Shown: positions 34,171 to 42,744 of the stretch, piece after piece
How positions within the stretch are numbered: the first letter of the stretch is position 1
Layout of the letters: each line of letters starts with the position of its first letter
Assembly: GCA_964611645.1 (NCBI GenBank)
Contig: CAZTAO010000002.1
Location: 124,001 to 188,000, forward strand
Source: CAZTAO01 sp964611645
GTDB taxonomy: Bacteria; Armatimonadota; UBA5829
Length of the DNA stretch: 64,000 nt
Direction of reading: 5' to 3'
Program-made: the position numbers and the translations under genes
Notes under the pieces: model-generated
What the model was told of the DNA's origin: nothing
The model's database searches: none
Seen by the model: the letters and a program-made list of their open reading frames with translations, nothing else

Positions 34171-36786
34171 TTGCCAGATGTAATTCGTAGATGGGCGAGG
34201 GCCGGCATTGTGTTCGCGATGCTGGCTATCGCTGGTTCTTGCTTGCAGGCAGCGGAGTTGAGTGTGTTCAGCAGAGGCGGCAGACCTCTCAGTATTGTTA
34301 TCTCCGCCGCCGCCACTAACGCCGAGAAGGACGCAGCGGCGGAGCTAAAGACATTTCTCGACAAGGCCTCCGGCGCAAGCTTTGAGGTAGTTGCCGAAGA
34401 CAAGTCAGACTCTGGCTTGTTCGTTGGCCGAACGAAGCTGGCCGCGCGATGGGGTCTGCCCGCCAAAGACCCCATAGACGAAAGCTTCGACATACGCGTG
34501 AAGTCGGCAGAGAAGCGGGCGGTGATTGTTGGGCAGATCGACATGTCCACCAAGTTCGCTGTGTACAACTTCCTGGACCGCTTCGCGGGCGTGCGATGGT
34601 TCCTGCCGGGTGACCTGTTCCAGATAGTGCCAAAACGGGATCGGCTGGTGATCAAGGACTGCAACATCCACGAGTCGCCGGCGCTGAGCGGACGGACGTT
34701 CGGTTACTCCCTGGAAGCGGAGATGTATCCCAAGGACCAGGACCCGCAGTTCGGGACACCTGTGGTGGACTATTCCGACCCGAAAGGGGTGAGGGTGGTT
34801 ACCTCGCGGCGTGGCGGGTATGCCTCGCGATGGGCTTTCCGTAACCTGCTTTCCGTGGATGGGCGGCTTAGCGGCTCTTTCCAGGGCCACAACTTCATCC
34901 GCATCCTCAACTACGGGTCCTACTTCAAGGATCACCCTGAATACTACCCGCCGAGATACAGCGCTCCCGGCGCGTCCCCACCAGGTGGCTATGGCTGGCA
35001 GCCTTGCACCTCCGACCCGGGCGTGCTGCAGCTCACCCTCGACTGGGGCCGCGACTTCTTCAAGCGCAACCCCGAGCACTGGGCGTGGTTCTCGCTGGGC
35101 ATCAACGACAGCGGGGGCTGGTGCGAGTGCGAGAGGTGCAAAGCGCTGGATGTGCCGCGCGGCCAGTTCCGGGGGGACACCATAGTCACGGACCGCTACC
35201 TCAAGTTCGTAAAACAGGTTGCGGAGGTTATGCTCAAGGAGTTCCCGGACCGCAAGATCGGCCTGATAGCATACAATACTGTAGTCCTGCCGCCTCTGAC
35301 TATAGATAAGCTGCCGCCGAATGTGAATGTAGTCATCACACGCGACTCATTCCAATACCACGATCCTGCCTACCTTGCACAGGATCTGGAGGTCGACAAA
35401 CGGTGGCTGGAGGTAACCAACGGCAACCTCTACCGCTACGACTACTACAGCCTGGGCTGGATGGTTCCGCGCTACTTCCCGCACCGGATGGCGGAAGACA
35501 TCCGCCGAATGCGCGATATGGGAATCAAGGGAGTCTTCTCAGAAGATGTCCCGCTTTGGCCGACCGTGGGGCCGTCATACTACGCTGCCACTAAGCTATG
35601 GTGGAACCCCGACCTCAACGTGGACAAGCTCATCAAAGAGTTCAACGCTACTCTGTTCGGCCCCGCCGCGCGGCCTATGAGTCGGTTCTGGGAGCGTCAC
35701 GAGAATGTCTGGCTCAAGAAGCGGCCGGGTAAGTGGTTCGAGGGGCTGGGGAATATGACAACCCAGTCAAGCATGTTCAGCCCGCAAGACCTGGCCTACC
35801 TCGACCAGCAGCTAAAAGATGCCCACAAGCTAGCTGGATCGAACCAACTGATCCAGAAACGTATCCAGTTCTTCGAGGGCGGGTGGAGGCTGGCTGAGCA
35901 CTATATCCGGGAGTACCACCTGATCAAAGAGTTGCAGGCCGCGAAGTCGCCGGAAGCTGCGTCCGACCTGGCGAAGAGCCTGCTTGCGGCGGTCCAGGCG
36001 CGGCACGACTATTGGGCGAAGTATCGTGAGGAACCCAGGTTTCCCGGCCAGGGCGGGCCGTGCGAAGACTACCGGATGGTGATTGAGACCCTGCATCACC
36101 TGGACGAGTGGGAGCAGAGCCACCAATCCACCCTCGCTCTGGCTGCGGCCAGAATCGCGTCGCAATCGCCCGAGGCATACCAGCAGCTTCTGGCCTACTA
36201 CAAGGCCGACAACGCCGACCCGAAGTTCGTTGTATCGATCCAGAGCGCGGAAGCGCTGGCTCGCGCCAAGGGAATGCCCAACCTTGTCAGGAATCCGGGG
36301 TTTGAACTCGGCGATGGCAACCAGCACCCCGGCGGTATCGATTGGATCACCACGGGCGCGCCGCAGCACTGGGCGCAGTGGAAGCACATCACCGGCAGTT
36401 TCTCGTTCGACAACGGCATCGCCCGCATCCACAGCACCAACAATGGCGTCTGGATTCAGACATTCCCCGTAACCCCCGGCGAGCTGATAGTGGGTTCGGT
36501 GGAGTATCGGCTTCGAGCGGATCAGCCGGCGAAGGCTACGCTGCGGATTGCGTGGAAAGACCAGACCGGCGCGTGGCTGGGCAGCTACACCACCGATGGT
36601 TTCAACGCCGACTCCCTGGGCAGGGCGGATGACTGGCAGGAGGCATTCTGCCGTCACGTGGTCCCCGCAGGCGCCGCGACGGCGGTATTCGAGTTCGGCG
36701 CGGAGAACCTGGATTCGGGCACAGTGGTGGAGTTTCGGAATCCCACGTTTCGGAAGATAGCCGACGAGGCTGAGAGGAAGCCGTGA
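34171..36786 (+). CDS. Secreted DUF4838 glycoside hydrolase-like protein with C-terminal carbohydrate-binding module
   Basis: About 871 residues. TTG 34171 is preferred because GGAG lies 10 nt upstream; GTG 34162 would be too close. A signal peptide (RAGIVFAMLAIAGSCLQA) leads to an alpha-glucuronidase/GH20-type N-terminal domain (AAAELKTFLDKASG, FAVYNFLDRFAGVRWFLPG). The DUF4838 domain (about 250-550) has the signature GINDSGGWCECERCKAL. The C-terminal ~160 residues (NLVRNPGFELGDGN onward) look like a CBM4/9-type jelly roll. DUF4838 proteins are suspected glycosidases; the substrate is unknown. The ribosome site overlaps the sialidase gene's downstream region closely enough to suggest one transcript. 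Confidence 0.85.
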   Translation: MPDVIRRWARAGIVFAMLAIAGSCLQAAELSVFSRGGRPLSIVISAAATNAEKDAAAELKTFLDKASGASFEVVAEDKSDSGLFVGRTKLAARWGLPAKDPIDESFDIRVKSAEKRAVIVGQIDMSTKFAVYNFLDRFAGVRWFLPGDLFQIVPKRDRLVIKDCNIHESPALSGRTFGYSLEAEMYPKDQDPQFGTPVVDYSDPKGVRVVTSRRGGYASRWAFRNLLSVDGRLSGSFQGHNFIRILNYGSYFKDHPEYYPPRYSAPGASPPGGYGWQPCTSDPGVLQLTLDWGRDFFKRNPEHWAWFSLGINDSGGWCECERCKALDVPRGQFRGDTIVTDRYLKFVKQVAEVMLKEFPDRKIGLIAYNTVVLPPLTIDKLPPNVNVVITRDSFQYHDPAYLAQDLEVDKRWLEVTNGNLYRYDYYSLGWMVPRYFPHRMAEDIRRMRDMGIKGVFSEDVPLWPTVGPSYYAATKLWWNPDLNVDKLIKEFNATLFGPAARPMSRFWERHENVWLKKRPGKWFEGLGNMTTQSSMFSPQDLAYLDQQLKDAHKLAGSNQLIQKRIQFFEGGWRLAEHYIREYHLIKELQAAKSPEAASDLAKSLLAAVQARHDYWAKYREEPRFPGQGGPCEDYRMVIETLHHLDEWEQSHQSTLALAAARIASQSPEAYQQLLAYYKADNADPKFVVSIQSAEALARAKGMPNLVRNPGFELGDGNQHPGGIDWITTGAPQHWAQWKHITGSFSFDNGIARIHSTNNGVWIQTFPVTPGELIVGSVEYRLRADQPAKATLRIAWKDQTGAWLGSYTTDGFNADSLGRADDWQEAFCRHVVPAGAATAVFEFGAENLDSGTVVEFRNPTFRKIADEAERKP

Positions 36787-36879
36787 TCCTGCCGCAGACG
36801 TTTGACACGGTTAGCCTAAAGGGCTTATCTTAGTTCGGGAACATCGCGCGGTGTGTCTGCTAAGGGCGTTCGAGTATCT

Positions 36880-36973
36880 GTTCGTTTCGACTCCGCTCAA
36901 CGAACGGTGAATCGTGGATGAACGATGAACGTCACGGACGGTGAACCGCTGATTGAGCGGAGTCGAAATCAGC
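36880..36973. repeat. Covarying hairpin repeat, copies 2 and 3 in opposite orientation
   Basis: GTTCGTT/AACGAAC around TCGACTCCGCTC (36880-36905), and GCTGATT/AATCAGC around the complementary loop GAGCGGAGTCGA (36948-36973). They lie in the 220-nt gap between the two DUF4838 genes. Confidence 0.8.
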
Positions 36974-37006
36974 TTAGCGGGCACGCCGTGATAATCGGAG
37001 GAAGAC

Positions 37007-38965
37007 ATGGGTTGTTGTGATGGGAGTATCAAGTTCATCGGCTCGAGTCCGGTGGTGGAGTTTGCGGCGCTGGAGTTGGCGAAGCATTTGGAGAAGACCT
37101 GCGGAAGGGCTATCTCTATCAAGAAGGCAGACACTTACGATTCGGGGGACATTTGTTCGCTGTGGGTTGGTCTGTCAGACGACATCGGCGGGCTGAATAT
37201 GCCCAAGGTGGCCGATCCCGAGTGGGACGATGCGGTCTATGTTGAGACCAGCGGCCTCAGCGGAGTCATCGCTGGTAACAACCCTCGCAGCACCCTGCAG
37301 GCTGTCTATCGATACCTGAGAGAGCTTGGGTGGCGGTGGGTACGTCCCAGCGAGGATGGTGAGAGGGTCCCGAAGATCGAGTGCCTGAGCGCGCGCAGCG
37401 TGTGCGTGGCAGAGGCGGCTTCCAGCAGGCATCGCGGCATCTGCATCGAGGGGTCGGTCAGCTATGAGAACCTCAAAGACACCATCGACTGGATGCCCAA
37501 GGTCGGCTTCAACAGCTACTTCACCCAGTTCCGCGAGTCGTTCACGTTCTTCGACAGATGGTATTCGCATGAGAATAACCCCGCAATGCTGCCGGAGAAG
37601 TTCACGGTGGAGGATGCGCGGCGGTTCCTGGATATGGCTACCGACGAAATGAAGCTTCGCGGCCTGATCTACCACGCGGTCGGCCACGGCTGGACCTGCG
37701 AGCCTATCGGCGTACCGGGGCTGGGCTGGGAGAAGATGACCGAGGCAATCCCGGACGAGACCAGGGAAATGCTCGCGATGGTCGACGGCAAACGCGACTT
37801 TTTCGGCGGAGTCGCCCTCAACACCAACCTCTGCACCGGCAACCCCAAGGTGCGGCAGTTGATGGTGGATGACATCGTGAAGTACCTGACAGAGCATCCC
37901 AAGGTCGACGTGCTGCACTTCTGGCTGGCGGACGGCGTCAACAATACCTGCGAGTGCGACCTCTGCAAAGACACCAGCCCTGCCGATTTCTACGTGATGA
38001 TGCTTAACGACCTTGATTCCAAGCTCACCAGGGCCGGCATCGACGCCAAGGTGGTCTTCCTGATCTACCTCGACCTGATGTGGCCACCGGAGAAGGAGAA
38101 GATTGCGAACCCCGACCGCTTCAAGCTCATGTTTGCGCCGATCTCGCGAACCTGGAGCGTGCCGTTCGACCCATATCACCCAATCCCGGCGCCCAAGCCG
38201 TTTGTTCGCAACAAACTCGCATTGCCCAGCGATGTGCAGGAGAACCTGTCGTTCCTGCGGGAGTGGGAGAAGCTGGCCAAGTTCGACACCTTCGACTTCG
38301 ACTACCACCTTATGTGGGCGCACGTGAAAGACCCCGGCTACTGCGACATCGCCGCCGTTCTGCACCGCGACGCGCAGGTGCTGGGTGATATCGGCCTCGA
38401 CGGCTTCATGAGTTGCCAGGTGCAGAGGTGCTGGCTGCCCAGCGGCCTGCCGATGATTGCCCTTGGCAGGACTCTGTGGGACAAGACTCTCACGATGGAT
38501 GAGATAGAGTCCGACTACTTCTCATCCGCATTCGGCGAGGACGGGGACAAGGCTCGGGCCTATCTCCACGCCCTGAGCGATCTCTTCGATCTCAAGAACC
38601 TGGCCCTGCCGTCCGAGACTGTACTCCTCAATGCCAAGTCAGGCCTGACCGCATCTGCCGCAGTGAAGCTCTCGGGAATTGCGTCGTTCATCGACAGCTA
38701 CCGGGCGGTGATGGAGCGCAACCTCTGTCACCCCGATCCGTGCGTGAGGGCTTCGTGGGAGTATCTCAAGGAGCATGCGGACATAGCTTCGCTGCTGGCG
38801 AGGGCGTTCGGGCTGAAGGCGCGAGGTTTCAACGGGCCCGCGAAGGCGATGTATGATGAGTGCGTTGCCCTTGCCCGGACCAAAGAGATGAAACTTCAGA
38901 AGGTTTTCGACGTCTGGATATTCCAGATAGTGTTTGATGGGGTGTTCCAGGTTGCCGAGGCATAG
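37007..38965 (+). CDS. Cytoplasmic DUF4838 glycoside hydrolase-like protein
   Basis: 652 residues with GGAGG 8 nt before the ATG and no signal peptide. The N-terminal domain (about 10-110) is the alpha-glucuronidase-like fold (VVEFAALELAKHLEKTCG, STLQAVYRYLRELGWRWVRP). The central TIM-barrel-like DUF4838 region carries FWLADGVNNTCECDLCKDT, the same C-x-C-x2-C signature as the secreted paralogues. The helical C-terminal part is typical of the family. Lacking an export signal, it probably acts on imported oligosaccharides; this is inference. Confidence 0.82.
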   Translation: MGCCDGSIKFIGSSPVVEFAALELAKHLEKTCGRAISIKKADTYDSGDICSLWVGLSDDIGGLNMPKVADPEWDDAVYVETSGLSGVIAGNNPRSTLQAVYRYLRELGWRWVRPSEDGERVPKIECLSARSVCVAEAASSRHRGICIEGSVSYENLKDTIDWMPKVGFNSYFTQFRESFTFFDRWYSHENNPAMLPEKFTVEDARRFLDMATDEMKLRGLIYHAVGHGWTCEPIGVPGLGWEKMTEAIPDETREMLAMVDGKRDFFGGVALNTNLCTGNPKVRQLMVDDIVKYLTEHPKVDVLHFWLADGVNNTCECDLCKDTSPADFYVMMLNDLDSKLTRAGIDAKVVFLIYLDLMWPPEKEKIANPDRFKLMFAPISRTWSVPFDPYHPIPAPKPFVRNKLALPSDVQENLSFLREWEKLAKFDTFDFDYHLMWAHVKDPGYCDIAAVLHRDAQVLGDIGLDGFMSCQVQRCWLPSGLPMIALGRTLWDKTLTMDEIESDYFSSAFGEDGDKARAYLHALSDLFDLKNLALPSETVLLNAKSGLTASAAVKLSGIASFIDSYRAVMERNLCHPDPCVRASWEYLKEHADIASLLARAFGLKARGFNGPAKAMYDECVALARTKEMKLQKVFDVWIFQIVFDGVFQVAEA

Positions 38966-39827
38966 CAAACGGGTAGTCTTGTGGCCGGCGCTCATCATGT
39001 TGTGTTTGTTGAGCGCCGGTGTATTGGCGGGGTCAGATATTGTATCGAAGTCGTACGCGTGGCGGGACTTCGACGGCAATAAGCGCAGCCTCACCTTCGA
39101 CATCCCTAGATCTGAGATCACTGCATCCGAGAAGGAGTTCGGGGCTGACCCGGGTGATGTCGGCTCTAGAGTGATCAAGTATACCGCAGTCTACCGATAC
39201 ACCTCCAAAGACGCCAAAAACCCGAAGAGGATGGCGGAGATCAAACGCAAGGCGCGGGCCGACCTGGAGAAGCAGAAGGCCAAAGAGCGAAAGGTATATG
39301 AGGCCCGGGTTAGAAGCAGGGGCTTTGCATTTGATGATGAAAAGACCATGTCGGTGGACATCTCTGCGGTGCTAAGAATGAACCAGTCGCGGATGGCTGT
39401 GTATGTGCGGCAATTCGCAGAAACGGTTGGCGATGACGCCGACATCGTGCGGGCGGCGCTGGCGTTTGTTCAGAGAATGCCCTACAAGACTCCACCGGAT
39501 AACCGCGCAGGCCGCTACATCGCCGGGTTCCTTCCACCACTGGAGACTCTGGCCGCAGGCTACGGGGACTGCGACACCAAGTCAGCGCTGTTTGCCGCGC
39601 TGGCTGGCTCAAACTCCGGGCCGGAGATCATCCTGCTCAAAGGCCCTGACCACATGCTGGCGGCGGTGGAATGGGACGAAGAGACGCCGGGATGCGTGAT
39701 CAAAGCCTTCGGTAAGCAGTTCCTGGTGTGCGAATGCTCCAAGGAGACATGGCTACCAGGCGAGGTTTCCAAAAGCACACAGCAGCAGATTATGGATGGC
39801 AAGTTTAAGGCGGTGAGGCTGAAGTAG
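38937..39827 (+). CDS. Exported transglutaminase-like protein
   Basis: 296 residues from ATG 38937, which overlaps the previous gene by 29 nt; a TTG at 38952 is an alternative. A signal peptide (VVLWPALIMLCLLSAGVLA) precedes a charged, helical region (about 85-120, KAKERKVYEARVRSRG). A transglutaminase/cysteine-protease-like core follows: VQRMPYKTPPDN, LAAGYGDCDTKSALFAALA (catalytic Cys) and LKGPDHMLAAVEW (probable His). The fold is used for protein crosslinking or proteolysis. The overlap with the upstream gene implies co-transcription. Confidence 0.82.
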   Translation: MGCSRLPRHSKRVVLWPALIMLCLLSAGVLAGSDIVSKSYAWRDFDGNKRSLTFDIPRSEITASEKEFGADPGDVGSRVIKYTAVYRYTSKDAKNPKRMAEIKRKARADLEKQKAKERKVYEARVRSRGFAFDDEKTMSVDISAVLRMNQSRMAVYVRQFAETVGDDADIVRAALAFVQRMPYKTPPDNRAGRYIAGFLPPLETLAAGYGDCDTKSALFAALAGSNSGPEIILLKGPDHMLAAVEWDEETPGCVIKAFGKQFLVCECSKETWLPGEVSKSTQQQIMDGKFKAVRLK

Positions 39828-39869
39828 AGGAGATACCAGCGGAAGGTGTCTGGGCCGAGGAGGAGACCG

Positions 39870-41150
39870 TTGAAGATGTACGTGCTCATATTGCTGGCTG
39901 CGATTATGCTCGCGGGAGCTTTGCCTGCTCACGCTTGGAAGCAGGACCACTTTGTAGTCACTGTGTGGGGGCCGGCGCCGGTCACCGACGAGTGGCAGGC
40001 TGTGTGTAAGGATGAAGGTTACACTCTCTCCTGGGCGTCGGCTGGAAACCTGGACATTGTGCAGAAGGCCGGGCTGAAAGCGTTACTGAGTGGGCCGCTG
40101 TTGGAGGACCCCAAGGTTCTGGACAACCCGGAACAGAAAGCCAGGCTCGACGCCTTGATAGACGGGGTCAAGAAGCACCCGGCAATGTGGGCCTATTACC
40201 TTGTGGATGAACCGGGGGCAACGGCTTTTGAGGATTGGGGGCGAATGGCTGCGTATGTGCGCGAACGTGACCCTGACCACCTGGTGTGGATAAACCTCTA
40301 TCCCACCTATGCCTCGCTGGAGCAGCTCAATATCTCGGCAAGTGAGATCGCGAAGAAGTCTGACATCGGCGACCAGATATTCATGGCGGGAGCGGGCGAT
40401 GCCGCCAGTCAGCAGAGGGTGGCCGCTTATCGAGAGTACCTCAGGAAGTATGTGGAGGTCGTCAAGCCGGACATGATCTCCTACGACCACTACACATTCT
40501 TCAAGGAACGCGACGGGACCCAGTTCTTTCTCAACCTGGAGCTGGTCAGGGAAGCCGCTCTCAAGGCTAATGTCCCCTTCATGAACATCGTGCAGTCGTG
40601 CGCTTATTTCGACGACTGGCGCATTCCCTCCAAACAGGAAATGAGGCTCCAGGTCTACAGCACGATGGCCTACGGCGGCCGCGGGATTTCCTATTTCAAG
40701 TATCACGCGCCTGCGCATCAAAGAGGGCTCTACCGTGACGGCGTCCGCTCTTCGCTGGCGCTGGATGTTGCCGCCTTGAACAAGGAGATGGGTGCTCTTG
40801 GCCCTGAGTTGATGAAGCTGGGCAGCGTGGGAATCTATCACACCGAACCTATCCCATCAGGGGCCAGAGCCGTCCCTGCAGATTGTCCGATACAGATCCA
40901 AAGCCAGGCTCCGTGTGTGCTTGGCCTCTTCACGGACAGAGTCCAGCCGAATGCATTCATGGTCGTGAACCGTGACTGCAGCAAGCCTGCCCGAGTTCGG
41001 TTGACCATGGCCAGAGGGATCACGGGCCTGCGAGAGTTTGACCGGAAAACGCGCAAGTGGGTTGGGTACTGGACTGCCAAGAACGGCCAGACCGCCAGTG
41101 TGGAACTGCAGCCTGGAGATGGACGGCTGTTTCGGATGGTGGAAAGGTAA
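39870..41150 (+). CDS. Secreted TIM-barrel glycoside hydrolase-like protein
   Basis: About 427 residues. TTG 39870 is chosen over ATG 39876 because GGAGG lies 6 nt upstream and it adds the lysine expected at the head of the signal peptide (KMYVLILLAAIMLAGALPAHA). The barrel resembles beta-galactosidase/GH42-like enzymes: MWAYYLVDEPGATAFEDWGRM (probable acid/base Glu in VDEP), HLVWINLYPTYA, VKPDMISYDHYTFF, FMNIVQSCAYF and MAYGGRGISYFKYHAP. A small beta domain closes the protein (about 340-425). The substrate is unknown. It follows the transglutaminase-like gene by 42 nt. Confidence 0.82.
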   Translation: MKMYVLILLAAIMLAGALPAHAWKQDHFVVTVWGPAPVTDEWQAVCKDEGYTLSWASAGNLDIVQKAGLKALLSGPLLEDPKVLDNPEQKARLDALIDGVKKHPAMWAYYLVDEPGATAFEDWGRMAAYVRERDPDHLVWINLYPTYASLEQLNISASEIAKKSDIGDQIFMAGAGDAASQQRVAAYREYLRKYVEVVKPDMISYDHYTFFKERDGTQFFLNLELVREAALKANVPFMNIVQSCAYFDDWRIPSKQEMRLQVYSTMAYGGRGISYFKYHAPAHQRGLYRDGVRSSLALDVAALNKEMGALGPELMKLGSVGIYHTEPIPSGARAVPADCPIQIQSQAPCVLGLFTDRVQPNAFMVVNRDCSKPARVRLTMARGITGLREFDRKTRKWVGYWTAKNGQTASVELQPGDGRLFRMVER

Positions 41151-41320
41151 GGCGTTGTAGTCCGTTGGTTGCGGGAATGATATGGCATCTCCGCTTTCCG
41201 CATTCCTCTGCTTGCGCAAATGGCCGGATTTACTCTAGAATTAGTGCCGGATGTGACACATAAGCTCGCTGACCGAGACTCCGTTCGGCTTCCCGCCCAA
41301 GCTACATCAAGGAGAAAGCA

Positions 41321-42739
41321 TTGCAAGTTCATTTTGATGCTCTTACCCAGGACCAGATACAGGAGATTCGCGCGGCAACCGAGGATATTATCGCCAATAC
41401 CGGGTTCCGAGTCGGGCATAGGGGACTGCGGGATATCGCCCGGAAGGCCGGGGCAGTTGTGGATGACTCAACTGAGAACGTCCGGTTTCCCGCGCAGATG
41501 CTTAGGGAACTGCTGGCACTGGGGCCCAAGAGCTACACGATACGGGCGACGAGCGGTGACACATTCGAGATCGGTGGCGGGAAGCCTGGGGCGGTCGCGA
41601 TAGTTACCGACCCGTGGATCATCGACTATCAGACCCAGAAACCTCGAAGACCGAGCCTCCAGGACATCAAGACAGACACTATCGTCGCGCAGAAGATAGA
41701 TGACGTGGTGGCGATCAGCCGGATGGACTTCCCGGTCACCGATCACCACGGCCCGGACTCCACCTGGCGCGCACTTGAGCACCATCTGCTTCACCACAAC
41801 AAGCACAACCACCTTATGGCCACATCGATGGAAAGCTTCGATACCCACATCGGCATCTTTGAGGTATTCGCGCAGAACCTCAATATGCCGCTCAAGGGAA
41901 GCAGGTTGCTGACAGTAGGCGTGCCGGTGGTATCGCCGATGTTCCTGTCGGGTCTGAATGGCGATCTGCTGCTCAAATCCTGCGAGTATGGCTTCCCGGT
42001 GGTGCCGACGGTCTGCCCGATGGCGGGGACCACATCGCCATACACCGTCGCATCCACGCTGCTGCAGGGCAACGTCGAGGTTGTGTTCATGGCCGCGATG
42101 ACTCAGCTTGTGAGGCCGGGACACCCGTATCAGCAGGCGGTCGGGGCATCTCGCACAGATATGGCCAATGCCAATGATATGTATTACACCATCGACAAGG
42201 TCCTGTGGAAATCTGCCGCAATACAGCTCTGCAAAACATACGGTATGCCGCTCAGCGCCGAGTGCGGCGGAACGATGGCGACAGCCCACGAACTCCAGGC
42301 CGGAGCGGAAGGAATGCTGTTTATGCTTGCCGCTTATTCGGGCGGAGCGGATGTTCTCTCCGGTATAGGCTCCTGCTTCAACGCCAACGGGATGTCGCCG
42401 GAGATGATGGTCATCCACACCGCCTACCTGGAAGCCGCGAAATACATCTCCAAAGGCATAGATACCACCGGCGGCAGGCTGGGAGTAGACAACATCAAGC
42501 AGGCAGGCCCCAGCGGCAACTTCCTGATGGACGACCTCACAATGCAGTTCCTCAGAGGCGGGGAGTTCTTCCGAAACGATCTCTTCGACCACTCAGGCGG
42601 CCACGGCGAACCCAGAACAATGCTGGAAAGGGCGCACGAGCGGGTGGAAGAGATGGTCGCGGGCTACAAGTCACCGCACTCGGCGGAGCTGCAAGGCAAG
42701 ATCAGGGCGCACTTTGAGGGGATATATCGGGGGTTGTAG
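41321..42739 (+). CDS. MttB superfamily corrinoid-dependent methyltransferase (non-pyrrolysine)
   Basis: 472 residues from TTG 41321, with AAGGAG 6 nt upstream. MttB-type features are HFDALTQDQIQEIRAATEDI at the N-terminus, the long TIM-barrel blocks VTDHHGPDSTWRALEHHL, FPVVPTVCPMAGTTSPYTV and MYYTIDKVLWKSA, and the C-terminal helices ERAHERVEEMVAGYK. The frame has no internal TAG, so it is a non-pyrrolysine member like MtgB, which demethylates quaternary amines such as glycine betaine and passes the methyl group to a corrinoid protein. No corrinoid-binding partner or activator is nearby. It is the last gene of the plus-strand run. Confidence 0.9.
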   Translation: MQVHFDALTQDQIQEIRAATEDIIANTGFRVGHRGLRDIARKAGAVVDDSTENVRFPAQMLRELLALGPKSYTIRATSGDTFEIGGGKPGAVAIVTDPWIIDYQTQKPRRPSLQDIKTDTIVAQKIDDVVAISRMDFPVTDHHGPDSTWRALEHHLLHHNKHNHLMATSMESFDTHIGIFEVFAQNLNMPLKGSRLLTVGVPVVSPMFLSGLNGDLLLKSCEYGFPVVPTVCPMAGTTSPYTVASTLLQGNVEVVFMAAMTQLVRPGHPYQQAVGASRTDMANANDMYYTIDKVLWKSAAIQLCKTYGMPLSAECGGTMATAHELQAGAEGMLFMLAAYSGGADVLSGIGSCFNANGMSPEMMVIHTAYLEAAKYISKGIDTTGGRLGVDNIKQAGPSGNFLMDDLTMQFLRGGEFFRNDLFDHSGGHGEPRTMLERAHERVEEMVAGYKSPHSAELQGKIRAHFEGIYRGL

Positions 42740-42744
42740 GCAGC

